DNA of 64,000 nucleotides from Brachybacterium fresconis (GTDB lineage Bacteria; Actinomycetota; Actinomycetes; Actinomycetales; Dermabacteraceae): contig NZ_JAGIOC010000001.1 of NCBI RefSeq assembly GCF_017876515.1, forward strand, positions 1,550,001-1,614,000. Direction: 5' to 3'. The first letter of the stretch is position 1, and each line of letters starts with the position of its first letter. The notes under the pieces were generated by a model. It was not told where the DNA came from and ran no database searches. It saw only the letters and a program-made list of their open reading frames with translations. Positions 32,080 through 38,879 of the stretch are shown here, piece by piece. Made by a program: the position numbers and the translations under genes.

Positions 32080-32895
32080 TCACTCCCAGGTCGCGGTCCC
32101 CGGATCCACGCCGTGGGCCCGGGCGTTCTCCTCGATCACCCGGCGCAGCCACGCGGCGAGCCCCTCGGCGCGCTGGTCGTAGTGGGCAGCGAACCGTGGG
32201 TCCTCCGTGTACATCCGCGCCAGCACCACCTGCATCGCGCGGCTGCAGTCGTAGTGGCGGTCGATCGAGGCACGATGGCGCTCGGCGAGCGCGTTCGCCT
32301 CCTCGCCACCCGGCTCGACGCCGCGGCCGAGGGCGGCGGCGAGATCGGCCTCGAGGGCGTCGGTCTCGTCCTTGACCTCCTGCCACTGCTCGGCGTCCCA
32401 GGATCCGGTGCGGGCGACGGACTGCTTCCAGGCGTCGGTGTCGCCCCAGCGCTCGCGGGCTTCCTCCTGGTAGGCGGGGTCCCAGTCGGTGCCGAAGATG
32501 CGGGCCTGCTCCTCGGGGCTCAGGGCGACGTTGGTCTCACGGTTCATGTCTGTCCTCTCGATCATCTCGTCGACGGCGGCCGCCGTCTTCTCGAGCCGGC
32601 GGATCCTCTCGGTCAGGAGGGTCCGCTGGCGCTGGAGGTGCTCGCGCGGATCGACAGCGGGATCATCGAGGATCCGGCCGATCTGGGCGAGCGCCAGACC
32701 GAGCTCGCGGTAGACGAGCACCCGGTGGATCCGGGCGATGTCCTCCGCGTCGTACAGCCGATACCCCGACCAGCTGCGCCCGCCAGGGCGCACCAGGCCG
32801 ATGCCGTCCCAGTGGTGCAAGGTGCGGACGCTGACGCCGACCAGGTCGGCGACTCGCCCCACGGTGAGGTCGTCGTGCACTGTCGTCTCGGTCAT
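32080..32895 (-). CDS. MerR-family regulator with TipAS drug-binding domain
   Basis: TipA-type transcriptional activator: a MerR DNA-binding half plus a C-terminal domain that, in Streptomyces, traps thiopeptide antibiotics. 271 residues. The winged helix-turn-helix is at about 10-80 (TVGRVADLVGVSVRTLHHWDGIGL), a coiled-coil dimer helix at about 85-118, and the TipAS domain at about 130-260 (ALSPEEQARIFGTDWDP, ERWGDTDAWKQS, then YDCSRAMQVVLARMYTEDPRF). The ATG at 32895 was chosen because the HTH follows at once and GGTGG lies ahead. A TipA-like operator is found between its -35 and start, so it should activate itself. Confidence 0.92.
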   Translation of the reverse strand: MTETTVHDDLTVGRVADLVGVSVRTLHHWDGIGLVRPGGRSWSGYRLYDAEDIARIHRVLVYRELGLALAQIGRILDDPAVDPREHLQRQRTLLTERIRRLEKTAAAVDEMIERTDMNRETNVALSPEEQARIFGTDWDPAYQEEARERWGDTDAWKQSVARTGSWDAEQWQEVKDETDALEADLAAALGRGVEPGGEEANALAERHRASIDRHYDCSRAMQVVLARMYTEDPRFAAHYDQRAEGLAAWLRRVIEENARAHGVDPGTATWE

Positions 32896-32911
32896 GGGGA
32901 CCACCTTCCGG

Positions 32912-32933
32912 CCTGACGTCGCGTGAGGGTCAA
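32912..32933 (-). promoter_or_regulatory. TipA-type operator within the promoter of the MerR gene
   Basis: On the minus strand TTGACC (32933-32928) overlaps the dyad CCTCACGCGACGTCAGG (32928-32912). It matches the form of the Streptomyces tipA operator CCTCACGT-N-ACGTGAGG at most positions. MerR-type activators bind such dyads within an overlong -35/-10 spacer; the -10 (near GAAGGT) is weak, as expected for an activator-dependent promoter. Confidence 0.65.
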
Positions 32934-33037
32934 GCGCTTCTCCGGGGCGCCCGGACCGGTGGAGCGCGATCGGGTCACGCCACGATCCTCCCGCAGCCGC
33001 CGCGGCGGCACCAGCGCGGCGCGGATCGTGCGCCCCG

Positions 33038-33043
33038 TACGCT
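33038..33043 (+). promoter_or_regulatory. Candidate -10 of leaderless nucleoside hydrolase gene
   Basis: TACGCT ends 6 bases before the ATG at 33050, without a Shine-Dalgarno site; no clear -35. Confidence 0.4.
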
Positions 33044-33049
33044 GATCGC

Positions 33050-34024
33050 ATGAGCCTGCCCGTCCTGATCGACTGCGACACCGGCATCGACGACGCGATC
33101 GCCCTGACCTACCTCGCCGCACGTTCCGAGGCCGAGATCGTCGGCGTGGTCTCCAGCGGCGGGAACGTCGACGTCCACGCCGTCCACCGCAACAATCGAG
33201 TGCTCACCGAGCTGCTGGGGCTCGAGGTGCCCGTCTGCCGCGGCGCGGAGTCGCCGCTGGTGGCGGAGCCGATGACCGCGGGAGACACGCACGGCCCGAC
33301 GGGTCTCGGCCATGCGCAGCTGCCGGAGCCCACACGTCCTGCGGATCCTCGCGAGGGGGCGCAGCTGTGGGTCGACGCCGTGCGGGAGCACCCCGGCGAG
33401 CTCGGCGGCCTCGTGCTGGGGCCGCACACGAACCTCGCCCTGGCCCTGGAGCTCGAACCCGCGCTGCCCCGCCTGCTGAAGCGGCTGCACATCATGGGCG
33501 GGGCGATCAATCACCGCGGGAACACCGGCCCCACCAGCGAGTGGAACATCGCGGTGGACCCCGAGGCCGCCCAGCGGGTGCTCGCGGCCTTCTCGGACGC
33601 TCCGAGGCGTCCCGTGCTCGGCTCCCTCGAGGCGACCGAGACCGTGCAGTTCGGCCCGGACACCCTGAGCCGCGTCGAGGACCTCGCCCGGCGCTCCGGG
33701 CATCCGGTGGCGAGGATCCTGGTCGGCGCCCTGCGCTGGTATTTCGCATTCCACGAGGCCGACGGTTTCGGCTGGATGGCGCACGTCCACGACCCGCTCG
33801 TGGCCGCCCATGCAGTCACGGGCGACTTCGCGGGCACCCGACCGCTCGCGGTGGATGTGGAGCTGGTCGGCACCCTCACGCGCGGCCAGACCGTGGGCGA
33901 TGAGCTGAGCCGCTGGGGCCGCGCGCCGAACGTCGACGTCCTCACCGAGGTGCGGGCCCCGGCGCTGATCGAGCACCTGCTCGCGTCGCTCGAGCACGGC
34001 CTGGACCGCCCGACGGGTGCCTGA
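33050..34024 (+). CDS. Nucleoside hydrolase (inosine-uridine preferring type)
   Basis: Cleaves the N-glycosidic bond of ribonucleosides for salvage. 324 residues, the family size. The calcium-binding signature DCDTGIDDA lies at residues 8-16. VVSSGGNVDVHAVHRNNRV, VLGPHTNLALALE (the GPLTNLA block), HIMGGAINHRGN and SEWNIAVDPEAA follow, and HVHDPLVAAHAV supplies the C-terminal His-Asp. Base specificity cannot be read from the sequence. It is divergent from the TipA-type regulator, with 154 bases between. Confidence 0.93.
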   Translation: MSLPVLIDCDTGIDDAIALTYLAARSEAEIVGVVSSGGNVDVHAVHRNNRVLTELLGLEVPVCRGAESPLVAEPMTAGDTHGPTGLGHAQLPEPTRPADPREGAQLWVDAVREHPGELGGLVLGPHTNLALALELEPALPRLLKRLHIMGGAINHRGNTGPTSEWNIAVDPEAAQRVLAAFSDAPRRPVLGSLEATETVQFGPDTLSRVEDLARRSGHPVARILVGALRWYFAFHEADGFGWMAHVHDPLVAAHAVTGDFAGTRPLAVDVELVGTLTRGQTVGDELSRWGRAPNVDVLTEVRAPALIEHLLASLEHGLDRPTGA

Positions 34025-34061
34025 GCCACCACGGGGAGCCGTCCCCCGAGCCTCGTCACGC

Positions 34062-34111
34062 CGTCATGTCGTAGAAGGTTCCGGTGAGCTGGAACCTTTG
34101 ACGACATGACG
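34062..34111. repeat. Long hairpin downstream of the nucleoside hydrolase gene
   Basis: CGTCATGTCGT (34062-34072) pairs perfectly with ACGACATGACG (34101-34111). After a two-base mismatch AAGGTTCC pairs with GGAACCTT around the loop GGTGAGCT. The result is a near-continuous stem of 19 pairs in a convergent gap, a plausible bidirectional terminator. Confidence 0.85.
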
Positions 34112-34254
34112 CGGTCACGCGGGGAGACATGACGCGGTCACGCGGGGAGACATGACGCGGTCACGCGGGGCGGCATGGCGCGGTCACGCGGGGAGACATG
34201 GCGCGGTCACGCGGCGACTTGGCCCGGTCACGCGGGGAGACATGGCCAGGTCAC
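34104..34254. repeat. Seven-copy 23-base tandem repeat starting in the hairpin arm
   Basis: Unit GACGCGGTCACGCGGGGAGACAT (shown on two lines of reasoning: starts at 34108, 34131, 34154, 34177, 34200, 34221 and 34244). The period is 23 except for one 21-base unit; later copies drift (GACGCGG becomes GGCGCGG, then GGCCAGG). The first copy begins inside the right arm of the hairpin. This array fills the rest of the gap 34025-34272; no gene was seen in it. Confidence 0.9.
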
Positions 34255-34272
34255 CCCGGTCGCCCGAGGCGA

Positions 34273-35217
34273 TCAGCCCAGGGACGTGACCTCGACCTCG
34301 AAGCAGCGCCGCGGTCCCTTGTCCCCGGATCCGGCGCGCCAGCCGGTGCAGCGGACCGTGCCCGCGGAGCTGTCGTCGTAGGCCACGAGCACGGTGCCCG
34401 GCAACGTCACCGGGGCGTCGAAGGTGACGTCCCAGCGCAGCGGCCGCGAGAGGTCCACGCGGGCTTCGGTGAAGGCGCGCGAGGCGGTGTACATCCCGTG
34501 GGCGATGGCCCGGGGGAAGCCGAAGACCTTCGCGCTCGGGCCCGAGAGGTGGATCGGGTTCACATCGCCCGCGACCGCGGCATACCGGCGCCCGGTGTCG
34601 GCGCCCAGTCGCCATCGCCCCGTCGGCCTCGGGGCCTCGAAGGCGACGCGCTCCCGGCGACGGCGCTCCGTCTGCGAGGAGTCCCCGTCGGCCGCGGCCT
34701 CGGAACCCTCCCCCTTGGCCAGGTAGGTCGAGACGTCGGTCGCGAGGATCTCACCGTCCTGGCCGAGGATCGTCGAGACCGCCTCGAAAGTGCGGCCCTT
34801 GCGGTGGGGCCGCAGATCGCGCACGCGGCATTCGACGTCGACCCGCTCCCCGACCCGGACGGGGCGGTGCTGGAGCACCTGGTTGCGCAGGTGCACGAGC
34901 CCCAGCAGGGCGAAGGGGAAGTCCCGCCGGGCCATCAGGGCCAGCGAGACCGGGAAGGCCAGCACGTGCAGCACGCCCGGGTGGACGAGGTCCGTGGCCG
35001 GACCGCCCATCAGGTGGTCGAAGTCCCGGGCCCGCTCGGCATCCAGGCGCACGCCGCGGACCCGGTAGGCGATGCTCGGCAGCGTCGGCTCCCCCCGGGC
35101 GCCGCGTCGGGCCGAGCGAGGGTCCAGAGCGGCCGCGTACACCGCCGGGAACGACGGCACGTCGGCGAGGTCCCGGACCCGTTCCGTCGGGGTCGGCGTG
35201 CTCCGCACCGCGCTCAC
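34273..35217 (-). CDS. htdX: MaoC-family 3-hydroxyacyl thioester dehydratase (HtdX-like)
   Basis: Dehydrates 3-hydroxyacyl-CoA/ACP or hydrates the enoyl form. 314 residues: a double hot-dog protein. The N-terminal half (to about 190) contains LVHPGVLHVLAFPVSLALM. The C-terminal half has the catalytic hydratase-2 motif DVNPIHLSGPSAKVFGF followed by AIAHGMYTASRA, with Asp and His in place. The start is GTG at 35217, sharing GTGA with the fabG4 stop and preceded by GGTGGGGA. Synteny with mycobacterial htdX-fabG4-fadA2 supports the name. Confidence 0.88.
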   Translation of the reverse strand: MSAVRSTPTPTERVRDLADVPSFPAVYAAALDPRSARRGARGEPTLPSIAYRVRGVRLDAERARDFDHLMGGPATDLVHPGVLHVLAFPVSLALMARRDFPFALLGLVHLRNQVLQHRPVRVGERVDVECRVRDLRPHRKGRTFEAVSTILGQDGEILATDVSTYLAKGEGSEAAADGDSSQTERRRRERVAFEAPRPTGRWRLGADTGRRYAAVAGDVNPIHLSGPSAKVFGFPRAIAHGMYTASRAFTEARVDLSRPLRWDVTFDAPVTLPGTVLVAYDDSSAGTVRCTGWRAGSGDKGPRRCFEVEVTSLG

Positions 35218-36572
35218 TTCCCCACCATGTTCTGGCCGCACACCCGCACCGTCTCGCCCCGCAGACCGCCGGCCTCCGCGGAGGCGAGGAAGGCGATCGT
35301 CTCGGCGACGTCGACGGGCAGCCCGCCCTGCTGCAGCGAGTTCAGCCGACGCGCCACCTCGCGGGTCAGGGCCGGCATCCGTGCGGTCATCTCGGTCTCG
35401 ATGAACCCGGGGGCGACCGCGTTGGCGGTGCCGCCGAGGGACTCGAGGCGGGCGGCGAGGGCGTCGACGAAGGCGATCACCCCGGCCTTGGAGGCGGCGT
35501 AGTTGGTCTGTCCGCGGTTGCCGGCGATGCCGCTGGTGGAGGCCAGCGAGATCACTCGGGGCTGGTCGCCCAGGACCGCGCCGGTCTCTCCCGCCCCACC
35601 GGCCTCGATCAGGGCGTCGGTGAGGCTGATCTGGCTGGCGATGTTCACGGCGAGCACCGGGTCCCAGCGCTCGGCGGTCATGTTCGCGAACATCTTGTCG
35701 CGGGTGATGCCGGCGTTCAGCACCGCGATGTCGAGCCTCTGGTCCCGGTCCCGCAGTGCGGCGACCAGGCGCTGCCCCGCGTCCGGCGCGGTGACATCGA
35801 GCTGGATCGGCACGGCGCGCAGCTCATTGGCCAGGCGTGAGAGCTCCGTGCCCGCGCCGGGCACGTCGAGCACGACCAGGCGGGCGCCATCGGCGGCGAG
35901 GGTGCGGGCGATGGCCGCCCCGATGCCGCGGGCCGCGCCGGTGACCAGGGCGGTGCGGCCGGCCAGCGGGTTCTCGCGGTCCTCGGTCGTCGAGCCCGCC
36001 GTCGAGGAGACGCGCAGCAGCTGACCGGTCACGAAGGCGCTGCGGGCCGAGAGCAGGAACCGCAGCGAGCCCAGCACGCCGGGCGCCGTCAGGCCCACGC
36101 CGTCGGCGGCGAGGATCCCGTTCGCCGTCCCGCCGGCGCGCATCTCATGGGCGAGCGAGCGCAGGAACCCCTCGACCCCGCCGCGAGCGGCGTCCTGTCC
36201 CGGGTCCTCGCCGCGCGCGGGGCGGGAGATCGTCACCACTCTCGCCCCCGGGGCGAGCGAGCGCATGGCCCCGGCCAGCGGCAGCAGGATGCGGCCGAGG
36301 TCGGCGGGGGCGGTGATCTCGTCGAGCACCGCGATCACGGTGCCGACGCCGCGCAGCTCCTCGAAGCGGCGGCGCACGTCGGCGCCCCAGCCCAGCAGCT
36401 CGCGAGCGATCTGGTCCGCGCCCTCGGATTCGCCGAGCACGACGACCGGGCCCAGCACCGGCTCGGGACGGTCCCCGCGGCGCGGCAGCGGCGCGGGACG
36501 GGGCAGACCGACCTGCTTCGCGAGGAGCTTGCCGGGGGTGGAACGGACGAAACGGGTGTAGGCGTCGGTCAT
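35214..36572 (-). CDS. fabG4: High-molecular-weight 3-oxoacyl-ACP/CoA reductase (FabG4 type)
   Basis: NAD(P)H-dependent reductase of 3-oxoacyl thioesters. 452 residues, nearly twice a normal FabG (about 245), as in the mycobacterial FabG4. The N-terminal half (about 35-200) is a degenerate flavodoxin-like Rossmann domain. The C-terminal half is a full short-chain dehydrogenase: TGAARGIGAAIA near 210, LNAGITRDKMFANM, the catalytic YAASK with Tyr358 and Lys362, and NAVAPGFIETEMTA. The ATG at 36572 follows a GGAGG site. It lies between the thiolase and htdX genes on one strand. Confidence 0.93.
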   Translation of the reverse strand: MTDAYTRFVRSTPGKLLAKQVGLPRPAPLPRRGDRPEPVLGPVVVLGESEGADQIARELLGWGADVRRRFEELRGVGTVIAVLDEITAPADLGRILLPLAGAMRSLAPGARVVTISRPARGEDPGQDAARGGVEGFLRSLAHEMRAGGTANGILAADGVGLTAPGVLGSLRFLLSARSAFVTGQLLRVSSTAGSTTEDRENPLAGRTALVTGAARGIGAAIARTLAADGARLVVLDVPGAGTELSRLANELRAVPIQLDVTAPDAGQRLVAALRDRDQRLDIAVLNAGITRDKMFANMTAERWDPVLAVNIASQISLTDALIEAGGAGETGAVLGDQPRVISLASTSGIAGNRGQTNYAASKAGVIAFVDALAARLESLGGTANAVAPGFIETEMTARMPALTREVARRLNSLQQGGLPVDVAETIAFLASAEAGGLRGETVRVCGQNMVGK

Positions 36573-36665
36573 GGGTACCTCCAGGAGACGGGTGGGAGTG
36601 CGGCGCCGAGCGCACGCTCGAGCGATGCGGGCACGGCCGGGCCGACCGGCCGTCCCCGCACCGGC

Positions 36666-37988
36666 TCAGTCCGCGACGGACTCGAGCAGGACGACGGTGC
36701 CCTGGCCGGCGGCGGCGCACACGGAGATCAGGCCGCGCTGGACGCGGCCGGTCTCGACCTCCTTCTGGTGCAGCAGCTTGGCGAGGGTCGCCGTGATGCG
36801 CCCGCCGGTCGCGGCGAAGGGGTGCCCGGCCGCGAGCGAGGAGCCGACGACGTTGAGCTTGCTGCGATCGATCGCTCCGAGCGCACCACCGCGGCCGAGC
36901 TTCTCGCGGCAGAACTCCTCGGACTCCCAGGCGGACAGCGTCGCCAGGACGGTGGAGGCGAAGGCCTCGTGGATCTCGTAGAAGTCGAGGTCCTGCAGGG
37001 TGAGGCCGTTGGCGTCCAGCAGCTCGGGCACCGCATAGGCGGGGGCCATCAGGAGGCCCTCGGCGCCGTGGACGAAGTCGACCGCGGCGCTGCGCGCGTC
37101 GACCACGCGGGCCAGCGGGGTCAGGCCACGCTCGTCGGCCCACTGCCGGCTCCCCATCAGCACCGAGGAGGCGCCGTCGCTGAGCGGGGTGGAGTTGCCG
37201 GCGGTCATGGTGGGCTCGGGGACCTCGGGGCTGCTCACCCCGAAGACGGGCTTGAGGGACCCGAGCTTCTCGAGGGTGGAGTCGGGGCGCAGGTTCTGGT
37301 CCCGGGACAGGCCGCGATAGCCGGTGACCAGGTCGTCGAAGAAGCCGGCGTCGTAGGCGGCGCCGAGCTTCTGGTGCGAGGCCAGCGCCAGCTCGTCCTG
37401 GGCCTGGCGGGTGACGCCCCACTGGGCTGCGGTCTGCGCCTGGTGCTCGCCCATCGACAGCCCCGTGCGCGGCTCGCCGTTGCGGGGCGGGACCGGCGCG
37501 AGGTCGGCAGGGCGGATCGCCGTGAGGGCCTTGATGCGCTGCCCGGCGGTCTTGGCGGCGAAGGCGCGGTGGAGGATGCGGCGCAGCCGCGGGGTGACCT
37601 CGATCGGGGAATCCGAGGCGGAGTCGACGCCGCAGGCGATGCCGGAGTCGATCTGGCCCAGCTGGATCTTGTTCGACACCCGGATCACGGTCTCGAGGCT
37701 GGTCGCGCAGGCTCGGGAGACGTCGATCGCGGGGGTGCGCGGGTCCAGCGGCGTGCCCAGCGCGCTCTCGCGCGTGAGGTTGAGGTCGCCGGCGAGCTTG
37801 AGCACCGCGCCGCCCGCGACCTCGCCGAGCTTCGCGCCCTGCAGCCCGTATCGGGCGACGAGGCCCTCGAGCGCGGCGGTCAGCATGTCCTGGTTGGAGA
37901 TCCCGGCGTAGGGTCCGCCGGAGCGGGCGAACGGGATGCGATTGCCTCCCAGGATCAGCGCATCGCTGGGAACGTCGGAAACGGTCAC
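36666..37988 (-). CDS. fadA2: Acetyl-CoA C-acyltransferase (thiolase, FadA2/FadI type)
   Basis: Last step of beta-oxidation, splitting 3-ketoacyl-CoA. 440 residues, longer than the 390-400 of most thiolases, as in FadI/FadA2. The nucleophile is Cys94 in SRACATSLE, with His389 in SSLAAGHPFAATGGR and Cys424 in SVCAAAGQG. Start choice: GTG at 37988 has GAAGAGG about eight bases ahead; an in-frame GTG at 37997 lies directly on that site and is less likely. It heads a three-gene operon (thiolase-fabG4-htdX), divergent from the TetR gene. Confidence 0.93.
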   Translation of the reverse strand: MTVSDVPSDALILGGNRIPFARSGGPYAGISNQDMLTAALEGLVARYGLQGAKLGEVAGGAVLKLAGDLNLTRESALGTPLDPRTPAIDVSRACATSLETVIRVSNKIQLGQIDSGIACGVDSASDSPIEVTPRLRRILHRAFAAKTAGQRIKALTAIRPADLAPVPPRNGEPRTGLSMGEHQAQTAAQWGVTRQAQDELALASHQKLGAAYDAGFFDDLVTGYRGLSRDQNLRPDSTLEKLGSLKPVFGVSSPEVPEPTMTAGNSTPLSDGASSVLMGSRQWADERGLTPLARVVDARSAAVDFVHGAEGLLMAPAYAVPELLDANGLTLQDLDFYEIHEAFASTVLATLSAWESEEFCREKLGRGGALGAIDRSKLNVVGSSLAAGHPFAATGGRITATLAKLLHQKEVETGRVQRGLISVCAAAGQGTVVLLESVAD

Positions 37989-38114
37989 TGTGGGCACCTC
38001 TTCATGGTCAATGCGGGGTTCCGCCGTCTGAGCGGGTTCCGCCGTCAGAGCGGGATCGTCGTCGCCGGGTCCCGGCGCCGGGCGGAGTCCGTGATCGGGT
38101 GGATTCCCGACGGA

Positions 38115-38126
38115 TCCCGATCGGGA
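38115..38126. promoter_or_regulatory. 12-base palindrome in the divergent fatty-acid promoter region
   Basis: TCCCGATCGGGA is a perfect palindrome, with a third TCCCGA half-site ten bases to its left, between the thiolase and TetR genes. Confidence 0.4.
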
Positions 38127-38134
38127 CTTTACAT

Positions 38135-38165
38135 AGAACCGACGGTACTTGATACCCTAGGTTCT
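38135..38165. promoter_or_regulatory. Dyad operator candidate for the TetR regulator
   Basis: AGAACC (38135-38140) and GGTTCT (38160-38165) form an inverted repeat with a 19-base centre. The dyad spans the TetR gene's -10 (TACCCT at 38153-38158, 7 bases before its GTG) and lies in the shared divergent promoter region, so binding could control both arms. Confidence 0.5.
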
Positions 38166-38879
38166 GTGAATGCGACGACGCAAGCCCCCGTGGACGGGCG
38201 ATCGGCCCGCTGGGCGCGCCACCGGGAGGAGAGGCGCGCCGAGCTGCTCGATGTGGCCCGGCATCTGATCCACGTCAGCGGCCCCGAGGTGACGATGGAG
38301 GACATCGCCGCGGCCTCCGGCACCTCGAAGTCGATCGTCTACCGCTACTTCGAGGACAAGGCGACCCTCCAGCAGGCGCTCGGACGCAGCATCCTGGCCG
38401 CGATGCACACCAAGCTGCTCGAGGAGATGGCCGCGCTGGAATCCGCCGTCGGTCGCGAGCCGGAGCCCGACGAGCGCCTGCACGCCATGATCCGCGCCTA
38501 CGTGGAGACCGCCCAGCGCTCCCCCGGCGTCTACCGCTTCGTCACCCGGCCCAGCGATGGGCTGAACCACTTCCTCAGCTCCGTCTCCCGGCTCGTCACC
38601 ACCTTCCTGCCCGAGGACGTCCCCTCCCCGCGGATCTGGGCGCGCGGCGCCGTCGGCTTCGTCGAGAGCGCGGTCGACATCTGGATGACCGACGTCGAGC
38701 AGGACGCGGACCGCACCGCCCAGCAGGACCAGCACGCCCGGCAGGACCAGCACGCCCGGCAGGACCAGCACGCCCAGCAGGAGGGCTCCGCCCCTCCGGG
38801 CGCCCCCACCACCCCGATCTCCTCCGACCAGCTCGTCACCCGACTCGTCACCTGGCTCATGAAGGGAATGCACGCATGA
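38166..38879 (+). CDS. TetR-family regulator of the fatty-acid locus
   Basis: DNA-binding repressor, probably sensing an acyl-CoA. 237 residues. The TetR helix-turn-helix is at about 15-65 (LLDVARHLIHVSGPEVTMEDIAAASGTSKSIVYRYFEDKATL, shown in part by VTMEDIAAASGTSKS). The ligand domain follows to about 185. Then comes a low-complexity stretch, DQHARQ repeated three times, encoded by 18-base repeats, before a C-terminal helix. The start is GTG at 38166, leaderless in appearance; a nearby ATG is out of frame. It overlaps the acyl-CoA oxidase gene by four bases, so the two are cotranscribed. Confidence 0.88.
   Translation: MNATTQAPVDGRSARWARHREERRAELLDVARHLIHVSGPEVTMEDIAAASGTSKSIVYRYFEDKATLQQALGRSILAAMHTKLLEEMAALESAVGREPEPDERLHAMIRAYVETAQRSPGVYRFVTRPSDGLNHFLSSVSRLVTTFLPEDVPSPRIWARGAVGFVESAVDIWMTDVEQDADRTAQQDQHARQDQHARQDQHAQQEGSAPPGAPTTPISSDQLVTRLVTWLMKGMHA
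38724..38780 (+). repeat. Three tandem 18-base repeats within the TetR gene
   Basis: CAGGACCAGCACGCCCGG and near-identical following copies, in frame, encode QDQHAR three times. They fall in the loop between the last two helices. Confidence 0.85.

Noticed and set aside
34104-34254. CRISPR array or attachment-site cluster
   Set aside because: Units are directly tandem with no spacers, and there is no integrase nearby.
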